A stretch of DNA of 64,000 bases from Copromyces sp. CBS 386.78. Lineage: Eukaryota > Ascomycota > Sordariomycetes > Sordariales > Sordariaceae. The stretch covers positions 124,001 through 188,000 of the forward strand of contig MU839164.1 of the NCBI GenBank assembly GCA_030685235.1, read 5' to 3'. The position numbers were made by a program, and so were the translations under genes. This document shows, piece after piece, positions 1 to 10,068 of this stretch (positions are counted from its first letter, which is position 1; the number at the start of each line of letters is the position of its first letter). Below the pieces are notes generated by a model that was not told the DNA's origin, ran no database searches, and worked only from the letters and a program-made list of their open reading frames with translations.

Positions 1-2784
1 ATGCTACGCATGACACGAGTTACTCCATCCCTGGTTTTCCATAGTCTATGGATGGCTGCTGCGAGTCTGTTCGCTCCACCCAAGACGCTCCAGTCTCTTC
101 GTTCGCGGACCACGAAGCTTTTCCCCAGGTCCGAGAAGGCTCTGTCAAATGAGGAGGCTGGTAGGCTTTTGTCCATCTGCTTACACGCCTTGGTCGCTGC
201 AGCCCCGTTGGTCAATGACGATAGTCAGCTGTATGACATGTCGAGAATCAGGGCTCACGGCTTGATATTTGCTGGCAGTGGCTCGCCAGCTGCTCAACCC
301 ACTGATCTGTGTCTTCGGTACGAGGATGCCTTCTCGGACGAACTGGCCCTTCGTCTTGCTAAACGGGTTCTTTCAGCCATCCCCACACGTCGTTACTTTG
401 ATGAGCTGAAGAGATCCAATTCTGCAGACGATGATACCAAAGAACAGGACGTGCTTGACCCCCTATTCTCGCAATTGGATTATCTGAATGAGGATCCTTT
501 ATACATCATCAACTTCCCCTTCTTGGACCGCACCGTTCATGAGACGCGCGTTCCTATCCTTTTGCTTGACTGGGCAAGAGCTGTGATGATCAAAGAGTGG
601 GATGGTAACCCCGAGGTGCCTGGAGATGGGCCCTTTGGTGGTGCCTTGGCCCTCATCGACGCTATGCGTATGTTGAACACCTGACACTTCTTGATACGCT
701 ATCCGTGAAGCTAACATGCCCCTTTAACAGACAGAAAACGTGAGGACCTCCTACTCACTGACGTCCAGTTTCACTCCAAGTACTTTGCCGATCGCTTAGA
801 CGTAGTGGAGGCGTCTGTCGGCTGGCTCGCGCACGCTTCCAACCGGAAGAAGCTGCACTTTCTTGATTTTCCCTACCTATTCGACAGCAACACGCTCGTG
901 GGATTTTTCCGTGCCATCAACCTTTCACGCATGAACCGCTATTACGAGAAATCAGCCTCGATCCAGGAGAGATTCGAGGTCTATATGGGAAGATCCAGCC
1001 CGATGAATGAGCACCACAAAAGGGTCATCTTGGACAAACTCAAGGTTGCGAGTTCCAAGTACCTCGTCCTCGAAATAAGACGTACTAGGGTCATAAGAGA
1101 TGCCTTCGACCAGCTATGGCGGCGAGAGGAGCGGGAACTCATGCGGCCGCTCAAGATTCATCTCGGTGAGCATGCTGGAGAGGAAGGTTTCGACTCTGGT
1201 GGCGTTCAGCAGGAATTCTTCCGTCTGGCGATGGCAGAGGCCTTGAACCCTGACTATGGAGCGTTCACTGTAGATGAGAGAACCAAGATGACATGGTTCC
1301 AGCCTGGATCCGTGGTGGAGGAATGGAAGTTTGAGCTCATCGGACTGCTCATGTCTCTGGCCGTCTACAATGGTCTCACCCTTCCGGTTACCTTCCCCAA
1401 GGCTCTTTACGCCAAACTTCTCGGTGAACCCGTTACCGACCTCGACCACATCGCAGACGGCTGGCCTGATCTTGTCAACGGGCTCACCATGCTCCTCGAC
1501 TGGGACGAAAAGGAAATGGGCGGTTCCGTCGAAGACGTGTTTTCTCGCACTTACGAGTTCTCTGTCGAAAGTTTTGGCGAACAGGTGACCAAGCTCATGA
1601 CACCTCCACCCCCGCTTATCTCCTCTCGTAGCGGCAAGTCGGCCGCCGAAACGGACGCTTTCTCTCGTGAAGAACCCTGGCCTCAATTTTCCCCTGTCTT
1701 TCGACGCCTCAGTGACGCCTCGTCTGCCGCCTCGACCGCCGGTCTTGATGAAGAAGCACCCCTTGTCACCGCCGCCAACCGCGAGCAGTTCGTGTCCGAT
1801 TACATCCGTTACCTAACCGATGTCTCCATCCGCCCGCAATTTGAGGCCTTCGCGCGCGGTTTCCGCACCTGTCTCCACCCCAAATCTCTCTCACTGCTCA
1901 CACCCTCGCTTCTCCAATCCCTAGTCGAAGGCGTGCAGGAGATCGACATCACCGAGCTCCAGAGGTACACACGCTATGTCGACTGGGACGCATCCCACCG
2001 AACCGTCCGCGATTTTTGGAGCATTGTCAAGAAGTACGACAATAAAATGAAGAGACGGCTGCTGGAGTTCGTCACGGCCAGCGACAGGTTGCCGGTCGGA
2101 GGCGTTAAGAACCTGGTTTTCACCCTTCAGAGGAACGGTAAGGAGGATTACACTGAAGTGGATGATGAAGATGAGGAGGAGGAAGATGATAGTCCGTATG
2201 ACTCCAATGAAGGGTGGGAGGTGCAAGGTGAATACTCCAGTGATGAGTATACTTCGGAAGAGGAAGATTTTTGGGGGCAACGCGAGGAAGAGGAGGAAGA
2301 AGATGATGGAGTGCGGCGAGGCGAGGTCGTCATTGAAGATAGTGGCGAGAGCCACGAGAGTCAGGCTCGGGCTGAGGCTCACACCCAGCCCGCTCTTGAA
2401 AGTCCAGCTACCAACAACAACAACAACGCCGCGGAGGATGACGCGAGGCAGCAACAACAAGAAAACACACCGCCGCCGCCGGGGCAGCCCACGACGCCAG
2501 CGCAAAGAGCCTCTACTTCCTCGGCTAATGGACACAGAAGACGAAGAAGCGAAAGAAGTTCTCATAGTCATCGCGAAAGACGTACTAGTACCCGCAGTGG
2601 CAGCGGAGAGCAGCAGGAGCAGCCTGAAGAGCAACCAAAGGAGAAGAAGAAGAAAGCGCCGCGCCTACCTACGGCTTATACCTGTTACGGTATCCTTCTA
2701 CTGCCGGAGTACAGGGATAAGGAGATGTTGAGGGAGAGGCTGGCTATGGCGTTGGAGAATGCTCAGGGTTTTGGGTTTGCCTGA
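1..2784 (+). CDS. HECT-type E3 ubiquitin ligase (Hul4-like), 5' end possibly outside window
   Basis: Ubiquitin ligase that accepts ubiquitin from an E2 on a catalytic cysteine and passes it to substrates. Exons are 1-667 and 731-2784; the 63-nt intron starts GTATGT, ends AACAG and contains an in-frame stop, and the phase joins cleanly. About 906 residues are visible. The HECT N-lobe starts near residue 355 (GFDSGGVQQEFF), and the C-lobe ends with the loop LPTAYTCYG. The catalytic Cys codon is 2683-2685 (residue about 874), 32 residues before the C-terminus as usual for HECT enzymes. The N-terminal part resembles the helical region of Hul4-type ligases, but that subfamily call is inference. 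An acidic, Gln/Ser-rich stretch of about 170 residues sits inside the C-lobe. The first ATG is at base 1, so the true start may lie upstream. Confidence 0.9.
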
Positions 2785-3289
2785 TCTATTGTGTCTGGCT
2801 TGTTCGTCGGGGTTGTGGAATAGGGCATGGAGGGAAAGGGTATATACATAATGGGTAAGGAGCAGCGATGTATAACGAGTAGCGAAAGTGACTTGTTTGA
2901 GCGGGTTAACTGGCTGCTGGGATAATTGGGGGATGGGTTGGTAGGTTGGGAGAAGCATGTATATACGTAGCGGAACGGGAGATGGCAAAAAGCGTTGTTG
3001 AATTTGGAAATCAAGACCTTATGAATTATCAATCACCCTTTGCTTGCACATTTTCTCTGACTTACCTCTACACATTTTCTTGATTACCCCATCAAACCTC
3101 CTAGATTCATCATCAAGTAAGGTATGTTTTATTTCCTTGATTTTTCTACCATGTTCCTCCTTCGGCCTTCCCCCTTCACTCCATCCAAGTTTCCAAGTGC
3201 TAGAATTATAGCAGCCGCTCACTGTTTCTCTCCCGCTGTCACTCAACCCCTTTCAGTCCTCCTTCCCATACCCACCCGATTCGTACGAA
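2785..3289. other. Intergenic, convergent 3' ends
   Basis: Lies between the HECT gene and the convergent small gene on the minus strand. It should hold both 3' UTRs. I see no conserved reading frame or RNA gene. Confidence 0.6.
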
Positions 3290-3772
3290 CTAAGCCCAGA
3301 CCCAAACCCAGACCCTCGCCCTCCCGCTTGACCTGTCACTGACATAGTAACTGCTATAGTACCCTCTACCTTCCGGCCGGTGCTTGGGAACTCTCGAGTC
3401 GTTGGTTTCCTTATTTAGAACCTTACTCGGAACCTCTGGGACCTTTGAGACCGCGTTCTTCTGCTTGTCGTTCTCCTTGTTCTCCTTGGTTCTAGGTACT
3501 TGAGGTACGAACTTGGGGTTTCTACGGCCGCGTGGTTTCAGAACCGAGTGCTTGGCCTTGTTGACGACCTCTGGCTTGCGGCTCTTGGGGTTCTTCTGAG
3601 GGAAACGACGAAGAACCGAGTCCATATCCTTTCTTGCATCCTCGAGCTTCATTTCCCAGGCCGAGTCCTTGTTCTTCCACATTGATTCTTTGATTTGCAT
3701 CGCCAGCGAAGCGAGGTCGTCGGCGTCGGCGTCGAGCTGTGCGGCGGTTTGGGGGCACTTTTCCTCCGCCAT
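3290..3772 (-). CDS. Small basic hypothetical protein
   Basis: Unrecognised protein of 160 residues with an ATG at 3772. The N-terminal third looks helical (repeated DADDLASLAMQIKESMW pattern). The middle is rich in Lys, Arg and Pro and lacks membrane segments or a signal peptide. The last residues (VWVWVWA) come from a CCCAGA-type simple repeat, so the true 3' end may be altered by an intron; GTAGAG near 3382 on the minus strand is a possible donor. It converges on the HECT gene. A nuclear or nucleolar role would fit the composition but is only a guess. Confidence 0.5.
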   Translation of the reverse strand: MAEEKCPQTAAQLDADADDLASLAMQIKESMWKNKDSAWEMKLEDARKDMDSVLRRFPQKNPKSRKPEVVNKAKHSVLKPRGRRNPKFVPQVPRTKENKENDKQKNAVSKVPEVPSKVLNKETNDSRVPKHRPEGRGYYSSYYVSDRSSGRARVWVWVWA

Positions 3773-4876
3773 CTTGTGGGCTGGGGATTTTATTTTATGT
3801 CGGTGAGTGTGTTGTGGTTGCTGCTGCTGCTTTGTTCTCGTTCAAGTCGGGGGCGTTCTTCTGGCTTGTGGGCTCGGATGTGCGAGAGAGTGTGGGAAAG
3901 GGGGAGAGCGGGCTTGGGTTTATACTTGGAGGATGGATCGTCAGGTACTTACCTAGTCATGATTGTCAGGTAGTCATGATTGTCAGGTATGCATGATTGT
4001 TAGGTTGTTATGATTGTCAATAGGTAGTCATGGTTGTCAGGTAAGGTAGTCATGATTGTCAGATAGTCATGGTTGTCAGGTAGTCATGGGTGATGATAAG
4101 GGGCACGGGGTAGAGGGAGAGGTGTGTAATCCGGGGAACGATCGGTGAAGATAAACGGTGTTTTTGGTGGGCATCGTGTCTCGGTAGGCGTTGACGCGGC
4201 CTACTCGGGGTGAAGGGGCGTTTGTGTTCAGAGCGGTGATGGACTCACGGATGGCTGGCAGTGTGGAGAGCATCGGTAGTGATGGTTCAATGTTCACGGA
4301 ACAGGGGGATGTTGACCTCGAGGTACTGGTGAGTAATCCTCGAGATCAGTGGTGTGCAGACTCGTCACTAATGGCTTGTTACCTCTAGTCTTTGGGCCTT
4401 TGTCAGTGGACTAGGTGGTGTAGACGACTAAACGGGCGAGGACGGTCATCAAGGACCCGAGAACAAGCCCATTGTTGGTTTGACAAAGAGGTTCGACGTG
4501 GACCCCAAGACGATGGTCCCTGTTCACGGCACAAAGATGGGACCACTGCCGGCGGAACAATGCTCTTTGATACCTGTATGATCACGACAAGGATTCGAAT
4601 GTTTCATTGTGTGTTGAACGTACAAGGAAGTCGAGACTAGCTCATGAAGTCTTATATCTGTCCCGGTATCCTCAACTTCATAGCCAAGCAGGTCACTACA
4701 CGTTCGCAGTGTTATCACGAAGCAACTCATCATCGCCCAGCTAGGTCGTCACGATACCCCAGCCGAAAATCACCTCGATCAGAGAAGTCAATTACGATTT
4801 TACATAGCCAAGAGCACGTTCCTCGCCCACCAGGCCGCGCCGTACACTAGAACTACCGTATAGTCAGCGACTAGTC
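3773..4876. other. Intergenic with minisatellite
   Basis: Upstream region of the minus-strand gene. It contains the tandem repeat at 3941-4090. Short open frames at 4191-4850 overlap on both strands and show no recognisable protein. Confidence 0.5.
3941..4090. repeat. Minisatellite, about 17-bp unit
   Basis: Imperfect tandem copies of a unit close to TAGTCATGATTGTCAGG, about eight in all. They vary at single positions (GATTG/GGTTG, AGG/AGA) and include small insertions. Confidence 0.85.
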
Positions 4877-5410
4877 ATGGGAAATTCGGGGGATTGGCAG
4901 AACCTCTCGGTATGGGAGCTTGCTCAAAACACCAAGACAAAACTATCCTCCATGCTCGTGGATCCACAAACCAAAATGTTTCACAGCTGGCTTTTAGATA
5001 TCTTAAGTGACTTGGATGTCTACAAAACCGCTGCCAAAGATTTCCAAAACAATCCTCACGCAGAAGATGCTGTTCTAGATAAGCTGGCCAGCCAATGCCA
5101 CAATGCTGGGTGCCTCTGTCTAAGCCCGGAGACTCGTGAATTTCGCAAGAGCGTTTTGAGGATCTTGTTTCTGAATCTGAATGCCCATTGGCTGGCTACG
5201 CTTCTGGATTGGAAGGAACACAAGAAGAATCAGCCGCTGATCAAGCGGTTTAAGGAAGAGTTGAGGAAGAGGCGGCGTGAAGAACGACGGGAGAGGCGAA
5301 AGATGGATGAGTCTAGCTTGAAGGATGACGATGAGGCCTACGAGGACGATATTTCTGACGACATTTCTGAATTTTATGAACTAGCCGTTAGCAATTTTGC
5401 TGACAGATAA
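4877..5410 (+). CDS. Hypothetical protein with charged C-terminus
   Basis: Unrecognised protein of 177 residues, ATG at 4877. Residues 1-115 look mostly helical with several Trp and paired Cys (CHNAGCLC). The rest is a basic stretch (KRFKEELRKRRREERRERR) followed by an acidic one (DDDEAYEDDISDDISE). There is no signal peptide or membrane segment. About 150 bp downstream lies a segment homologous to the last exon of the gene at 6690-7380, so this locus may be a rearranged or truncated relative with its final exon lost. Confidence 0.5.
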   Translation: MGNSGDWQNLSVWELAQNTKTKLSSMLVDPQTKMFHSWLLDILSDLDVYKTAAKDFQNNPHAEDAVLDKLASQCHNAGCLCLSPETREFRKSVLRILFLNLNAHWLATLLDWKEHKKNQPLIKRFKEELRKRRREERRERRKMDESSLKDDDEAYEDDISDDISEFYELAVSNFADR

Positions 5411-5519
5411 GAACGGTGTTGGTTACTGGAACAAGTCAAGGTGTGTAAAGCCGACACCTTCATGTTACTCTCTGTGTTTTATTTCCTCCTACATAGGTAG
5501 CAGACACTCACTACATCTA

Positions 5520-5760
5520 TAGGCAAAGATGGAATTGGAGCTCAAGTGGCTACTATTTACCAGCGGTTCGAGGGACAATAGGGCGGGAAATTGCAAACGT
5601 TGCTCGAGGCGGCGAGGGACATGGCTCCAAGAGTGTTAGACCTCCCAAGGCATAGGTAGGTAGATATGACGGATCATCAACAAGAGAAGGATATATGTGA
5701 TGGGCAATGGATCTGAAATGGACATGGAAAGGTTGGGAATGCACTGGGAAGGAACTAGGG
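5520..5760 (+). pseudogene. Degenerate copy of the last exon of the gene at 6690-7380
   Basis: After an intron-like end (CTATAG, 5521) the sequence aligns by eye with 7222-7460. Shared landmarks are GTTGCTCGAGGCGGCGAGG versus GTTACTCGAGGCAGCAACG, and GGATATATGTGATGGGCAATGG versus GGATATATGCGATGGGTTATGG. Indels and substitutions break the reading frame used in the intact copy. No coding function is claimed. Confidence 0.55.
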
Positions 5761-5853
5761 CGAAGGGGGGTAATAATATTGTTTTATTCTCGAGTAAACG
5801 TTCTAGCATATTCCGGGAAAGGTTTTAAACTCTTTCCTCTCCAAAGTCGACCC

Positions 5854-6332
5854 TTAGAGTGTGTTTGTTTCCGTACTTTTGTCGCATGAACCCACCTTTT
5901 TCTTACGGTAGTTGTATACATACCTCTAAGGGTCGTTTGGTTGCAAGTCGTATGAAGAAGCAATTCGCGACCCCCTGATGATACCTTGCCTTGCATGTCC
6001 TGTGGGTTACGGTTATATGTGAAGAAAAAATCGTATAACTCGTCGATTGTTGTACAAATGATAAAAATTTATGCACGCTCGAAAATATCGTACATACCGT
6101 ACATACGCCTCCTGCGCCCTGTAGTTCTAGGGGGCTAAGCGCATACGTACGACGCTCAACTCGCTATAATCCACTATAAAGACATTGTCGTCTTTGCAAT
6201 CAATCCATTCAAATAGCCGTATAAAAGGATCGAGGGGGGTGTAAATGGCTGTACGGCGCATGAGCAATATGGCCCGGGCGAGCTTCTGTCGTATATTTAT
6301 ACGACAACAGTACGGAAACAACCACACTCTTA
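5854..6332. mobile_element. MITE, 473 bp, PIF/Harbinger-like ends with TTA target duplication
   Basis: The left terminal repeat starts at 5857 (GAGTGTGTTTGTTTCCGTAC, continuing for about 31 bp). The right one ends at 6329 and is its reverse complement with three mismatches in 31. The element is flanked on both sides by TTA (5854-5856 and 6330-6332), the target duplication typical of PIF/Harbinger elements. The interior is AT-rich, has several CGTAT/ATACG motifs and an 18-nt palindrome near the right end, and encodes no transposase. It is therefore a non-autonomous element that needs a transposase from elsewhere. The superfamily call rests only on the target site and length. Confidence 0.8.
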
Positions 6333-6689
6333 GTATGCCCTGTTGTGTCAGAGAAACTAGGTAACATTTTGGGTCCCATTACTTCTGCTATTATTAGCCC
6401 TTATGGTTTAACAAAGAGCCTCTACGCCCTCGCGGGATGAGGGACCCTGTTCGCAAATGAGAAGGAGATCGGACCAACGCTGGCGAACAATGGGCTTCTT
6501 TGACACACAGCGGCAAGCATCAAGTGAAGTGCTTCGACGAGTTGTCGAGGCCGCAGGCACGGCCGAAATTTGCACAAATAACAGTCGACCTCTGCCCTGT
6601 GCTTTTGAAGTACCAGTTCGATATTCAAATCAGCAATTACCTCTACACATCTGCAGTCACAAAAGCCCAAGCCCAAGAAGTCAGTAGGT

Positions 6690-7380
6690 ATGAATACGCA
6701 CAAGTTGAGCCGCGTGGAGGGAAGCCTAGGCGAACAGATTACAGAGGAGAACCGGAGGATGTTCCGTCCTACGCCTGAAGAGAAAGAGGGTGCTGAAAAG
6801 CAAAAGAACTGTGAGCTGCCACCCATATGTGCTTCATATAACTCAGATTCCTGGTTGACGAATTACTGACCATCCAAGTTTAGCTCTCGAGAACAAGTAC
6901 GGTTTAGCCAAGGCAGCAAAGCCCATTGTTGAGAATGTTAAGTCGCAATTGAGAGCTTTGCGCAAGCTGAAGCCGGCGAAAAAAGATGACCCATCTCGTG
7001 TCAACTTCAAGAGAGAGCGAGAACAGTCCGACAAGGAGAGGAATGAGGAGGAACCAGTAGCCTCTGAAGTCATCAAGAAGCCTGCGTATGTTCTTGCACG
7101 TGAAGAAGATGAAAAGCAGCGACAGGAGGAGGCACAGGTGCGTGATTGACACTGACGCTCATGTTTGTGTATAGATTTGCCATGAATACACGTACAAAAT
7201 GCTGACTAGGTTGAATCATAGGCGAGATGGGAGCAGATGGCTTCAGACTACTGTTCAATGAACCATGATTGGCTCGGTGGAAGCGTTACTCGAGGCAGCA
7301 ACGGAAATGTATCTTCATCTCCTCAGATATCCCGTCCTTTGAAGGATGCCGACAAGAATACCAGAGCCCCCGAAGCATAG
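6690..7380 (+). CDS. Split small hypothetical protein, charged coiled-coil type
   Basis: Reconstructed from splice signals: exons 6690-6810, 6884-7137 and 7222-7380, giving 177 residues. Intron 1 has GTGAGC, a TACTGAC branch and TTTAG. Intron 2 has GTGCGT, a TGCTGAC branch and CATAG. All phases join. Residues 20-130 are strongly charged and probably helical (EENRR, KKDDPSR, KREREQSDKERNEEE, EEDEKQRQEEAQ). The end is polar and Ser/Asn-rich. I do not recognise the family. The frame stays open upstream to about 6609, so an earlier exon is possible. A decayed copy of its last exon lies at 5520-5760. Confidence 0.55.
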
Positions 7381-9333
7381 GCCGACATGACGGACTGTTT
7401 CCAGGACAAGGATATATGCGATGGGTTATGGATATGAAACTACGTGGGAAGGCATGACTGGAGCAGTGGAGCTTAGGTTGGTGAAAGATGATCCATTGTT
7501 TTCGGAAACTAGTATAGTTGGGTGAACATGGTAGTCATATCAAATATCTTTATTCCTGCTGTGATTGCTACCGCACTAATCCATCATTTCTTGTCTGGGT
7601 GCTGTACCCTCACTATGCCCGCCTTCGCCAAAGGCACTAATAGTTTTGGTGCTATCACTTTCACCATCACCGCCGCTGACACTACCACCACCGCCTGAAT
7701 TTTGGATACCACACGCTTGCCTTTGTGGAATCTTCGTTGCCGAAATCGGCTGTTTTCTGATGGCATGGCTAGTTCAGGTGTTTGTGGTGTGGTCTTTGGT
7801 TTTCTACAATTTTTGGACTAGTTTTGTTTGGAGATGTCGAAGGTTATCGGATTACAAGGTCTTGAAGGAAGAAAAGGGTAGAAATAGATACGATAATCCT
7901 GCTTCGCCGACCGATTGCTCATGAGCCAAGTTCTGACAAAATGGTGGTCCTGGGCCATGTCAATGTCCCAAGGAACTGATTGAGGCATGGTTGAAGCACG
8001 AACTACTCATCCGCCCACCAGTTGCGTCATTTGGAAGACGTACTCATCGTCTGACCCATCCGATTACGTGTATGACCGCGGCTCGTTTGTTCTTTGACTC
8101 GCAGCGAAGTATCGTAGCCGCTTCACAGGCGGCAGGCCGCGCCAACAAGTCCAAAGCACAATAAAGAAAAAGGAGTACCGAATCCATGAGTGGCGGAAAC
8201 AGGGGGATTTAGGTCATAATGGAAGATTGAACGGCGCCAAACAATGGCCTGATTTACCAACACGCGCTTCGGACTCACCAAGAGTTAGCAAAAACACATA
8301 GCCTCATTTAGGTCTTGATGATAAATAACGGTTGGGCTTCGGTGGCTCATGAGAAGCGGGCGTATAACACAAAGGAGGGCGGCTGGTGGTGTTACGAAGC
8401 CTAGAGATTATTTTGCCCTTACGATGTCGGAAGTACATACCTCGATATATTCACACTATTCGTCTGTGTGATCATGAAAAATAACCATTGACTCATCCCT
8501 CTCTTCGTACGGTCAGCGAACCCAGAGAATCCAGCACATCATTAGACACTACCTCAAACCAACTCCTTTCGTCGCCCGCAAAGCCCAAACTTCTCGGAAT
8601 CGTATACGGAGGAAATCGGTAACGGTCAGCAACAAACTCAAGCAAAAATGTCATCAACCCCTCAGAGTGTGCTGGTAGTAAAAGAACAAGATGGGTTGTG
8701 TTAGGACTCAATCAAGGGCGGTACAAAACAAAAGCAAACACTGTTGGGCCGACCCTTTGACTGTGTAAAAATGGTCAACACAGGGAACAGAAGTAGTAAA
8801 AATTGCTTCTTGGGAGTCCTGGACTTCCTTGGCTTCTTCTGACGAGTGTCAATTTTGCCAAGTTGCGTCGATTGATGCTGCCGCCCGAGTACCAACATGC
8901 CGGTCGTGGCTGCGTGTTGGGACCCAATGCGGCATGCGGGATCCAACAAGCAGCGGCATCCCTTTGGCAGGCGCCGCCAGCACAAAGCCAGAACAAAGGA
9001 AAGACCGAGGCAACAACTTGGCCAGCTTTGTCAATTGGAAGTTGAGACACTCATCCAATTGTGCGCGGGCCTCGGCGGTTAATGAAGGAAACGAGAGGCG
9101 ATTAATGGATATATGGCCTTTTCGCCCTCCATCCATCCCTACCGCATTTTCGAGCACCCATTACATCCTGGATATCGAAATCGGGCATACGGGCGCATAC
9201 AAAATAGAACGGGCGTCGAAAGAGCTTCCCACGCAAAAACATTCATCGTCATTACTCCAGTGAATCAGGAAGTTACCCCATATCCATCCTCCGTTTGCCA
9301 TCGCCTAGTCCGCCCGAGGACCCCCATCTCATC
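7381..9333. other. Gene-free stretch of about 2 kb
   Basis: Its first 80 bases belong to the segment duplicated at 5520-5760. Short overlapping frames occur around 8800-9160, but none has convincing codon structure, splice context or recognisable motifs. I see no RNA gene. Confidence 0.4.
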
Positions 9334-10068
9334 ATGTTCTCCATCTTTTCCCACCTTCAAAAGCTCTTCGGCGCAAAGCCCCCAGCCGACGAAGCGACCG
9401 ACTCAATTGAGACGAAATCAATCGAGACGACCCAAACCGATACCTCCTACTCCAAGGAGGTTGAGCAGCAACAATCCATGCCAGCATCAACATGGACCAT
9501 CCCTCTCTGCGGTCCACTCCTCAACAGACTCTGGTCCAAGAACGACACCTCCAATACCACAACTAACCCCAAGAGATCCCCGTCCTTTCGCTGCGCAGAC
9601 TGTATCGCCGACGCCGAGAAGGACACCGATGAGGAGGACGAGAAGGATGACTTTGTCATCATTGACAATCCAGTAGCTGTCAAGAAACCTGCTCGAAACC
9701 TGCCATTGCCCCCCATAGCCGCGCCCGATGAGACAGGAAGAATCCAGTTCAACTGGGATTTGCCATACACAGTAGACAACGTCATCGATCCCAGGCAGGT
9801 CGCGCTTATCGGCAACTATCTAGAGAGGCTCAGCGACAGCGTTGCTGGGGATGCTCCCATCAACTATTCGACCCGGCGCATGGCGGACATGGCCAAAAGT
9901 TTTGCCGCAAATTTTGCCAATAGAGTGGGTAAGGCAGTGGATGAGCAACTCAACTTGGAGGCGGCCAAGGTTGAGAGAATTCGGAAGAAGGCAGAGGAGG
10001 CTAAAAAGACAGAGGAGGCTAAGAAGGTAGTAGATGGTAAGGAGGTGGATGACAAGGAGGTGGACTAG
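9334..10068 (+). CDS. Hypothetical protein with acidic middle and C-terminal coiled coil
   Basis: Unrecognised protein of 244 residues. The first ATG in the open frame is 9334 (MFSIFSHLQKLFGAKPP); the frame is open upstream but has only a TTG there. It contains a low-complexity N-terminal third, a CxxC (FRCADC) near residue 95, an acidic run (DEEDEKDD), then a more ordered segment (FNWDLPYTVDNVIDPRQVALIGNYLERL). It ends in an Ala/Lys/Glu coiled coil (RKKAEEAKKTEEAKK). No membrane segment or secretion signal is obvious. The ordered part may be a lineage-specific domain. Confidence 0.6.
   Translation: MFSIFSHLQKLFGAKPPADEATDSIETKSIETTQTDTSYSKEVEQQQSMPASTWTIPLCGPLLNRLWSKNDTSNTTTNPKRSPSFRCADCIADAEKDTDEEDEKDDFVIIDNPVAVKKPARNLPLPPIAAPDETGRIQFNWDLPYTVDNVIDPRQVALIGNYLERLSDSVAGDAPINYSTRRMADMAKSFAANFANRVGKAVDEQLNLEAAKVERIRKKAEEAKKTEEAKKVVDGKEVDDKEVD

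Noticed and set aside
1921..2731. Overlapping frames on both strands across the HECT insert
   Set aside because: Products of low-complexity acidic and Ser-rich codons in the insert. The HECT frame alone carries the conserved catalytic end.
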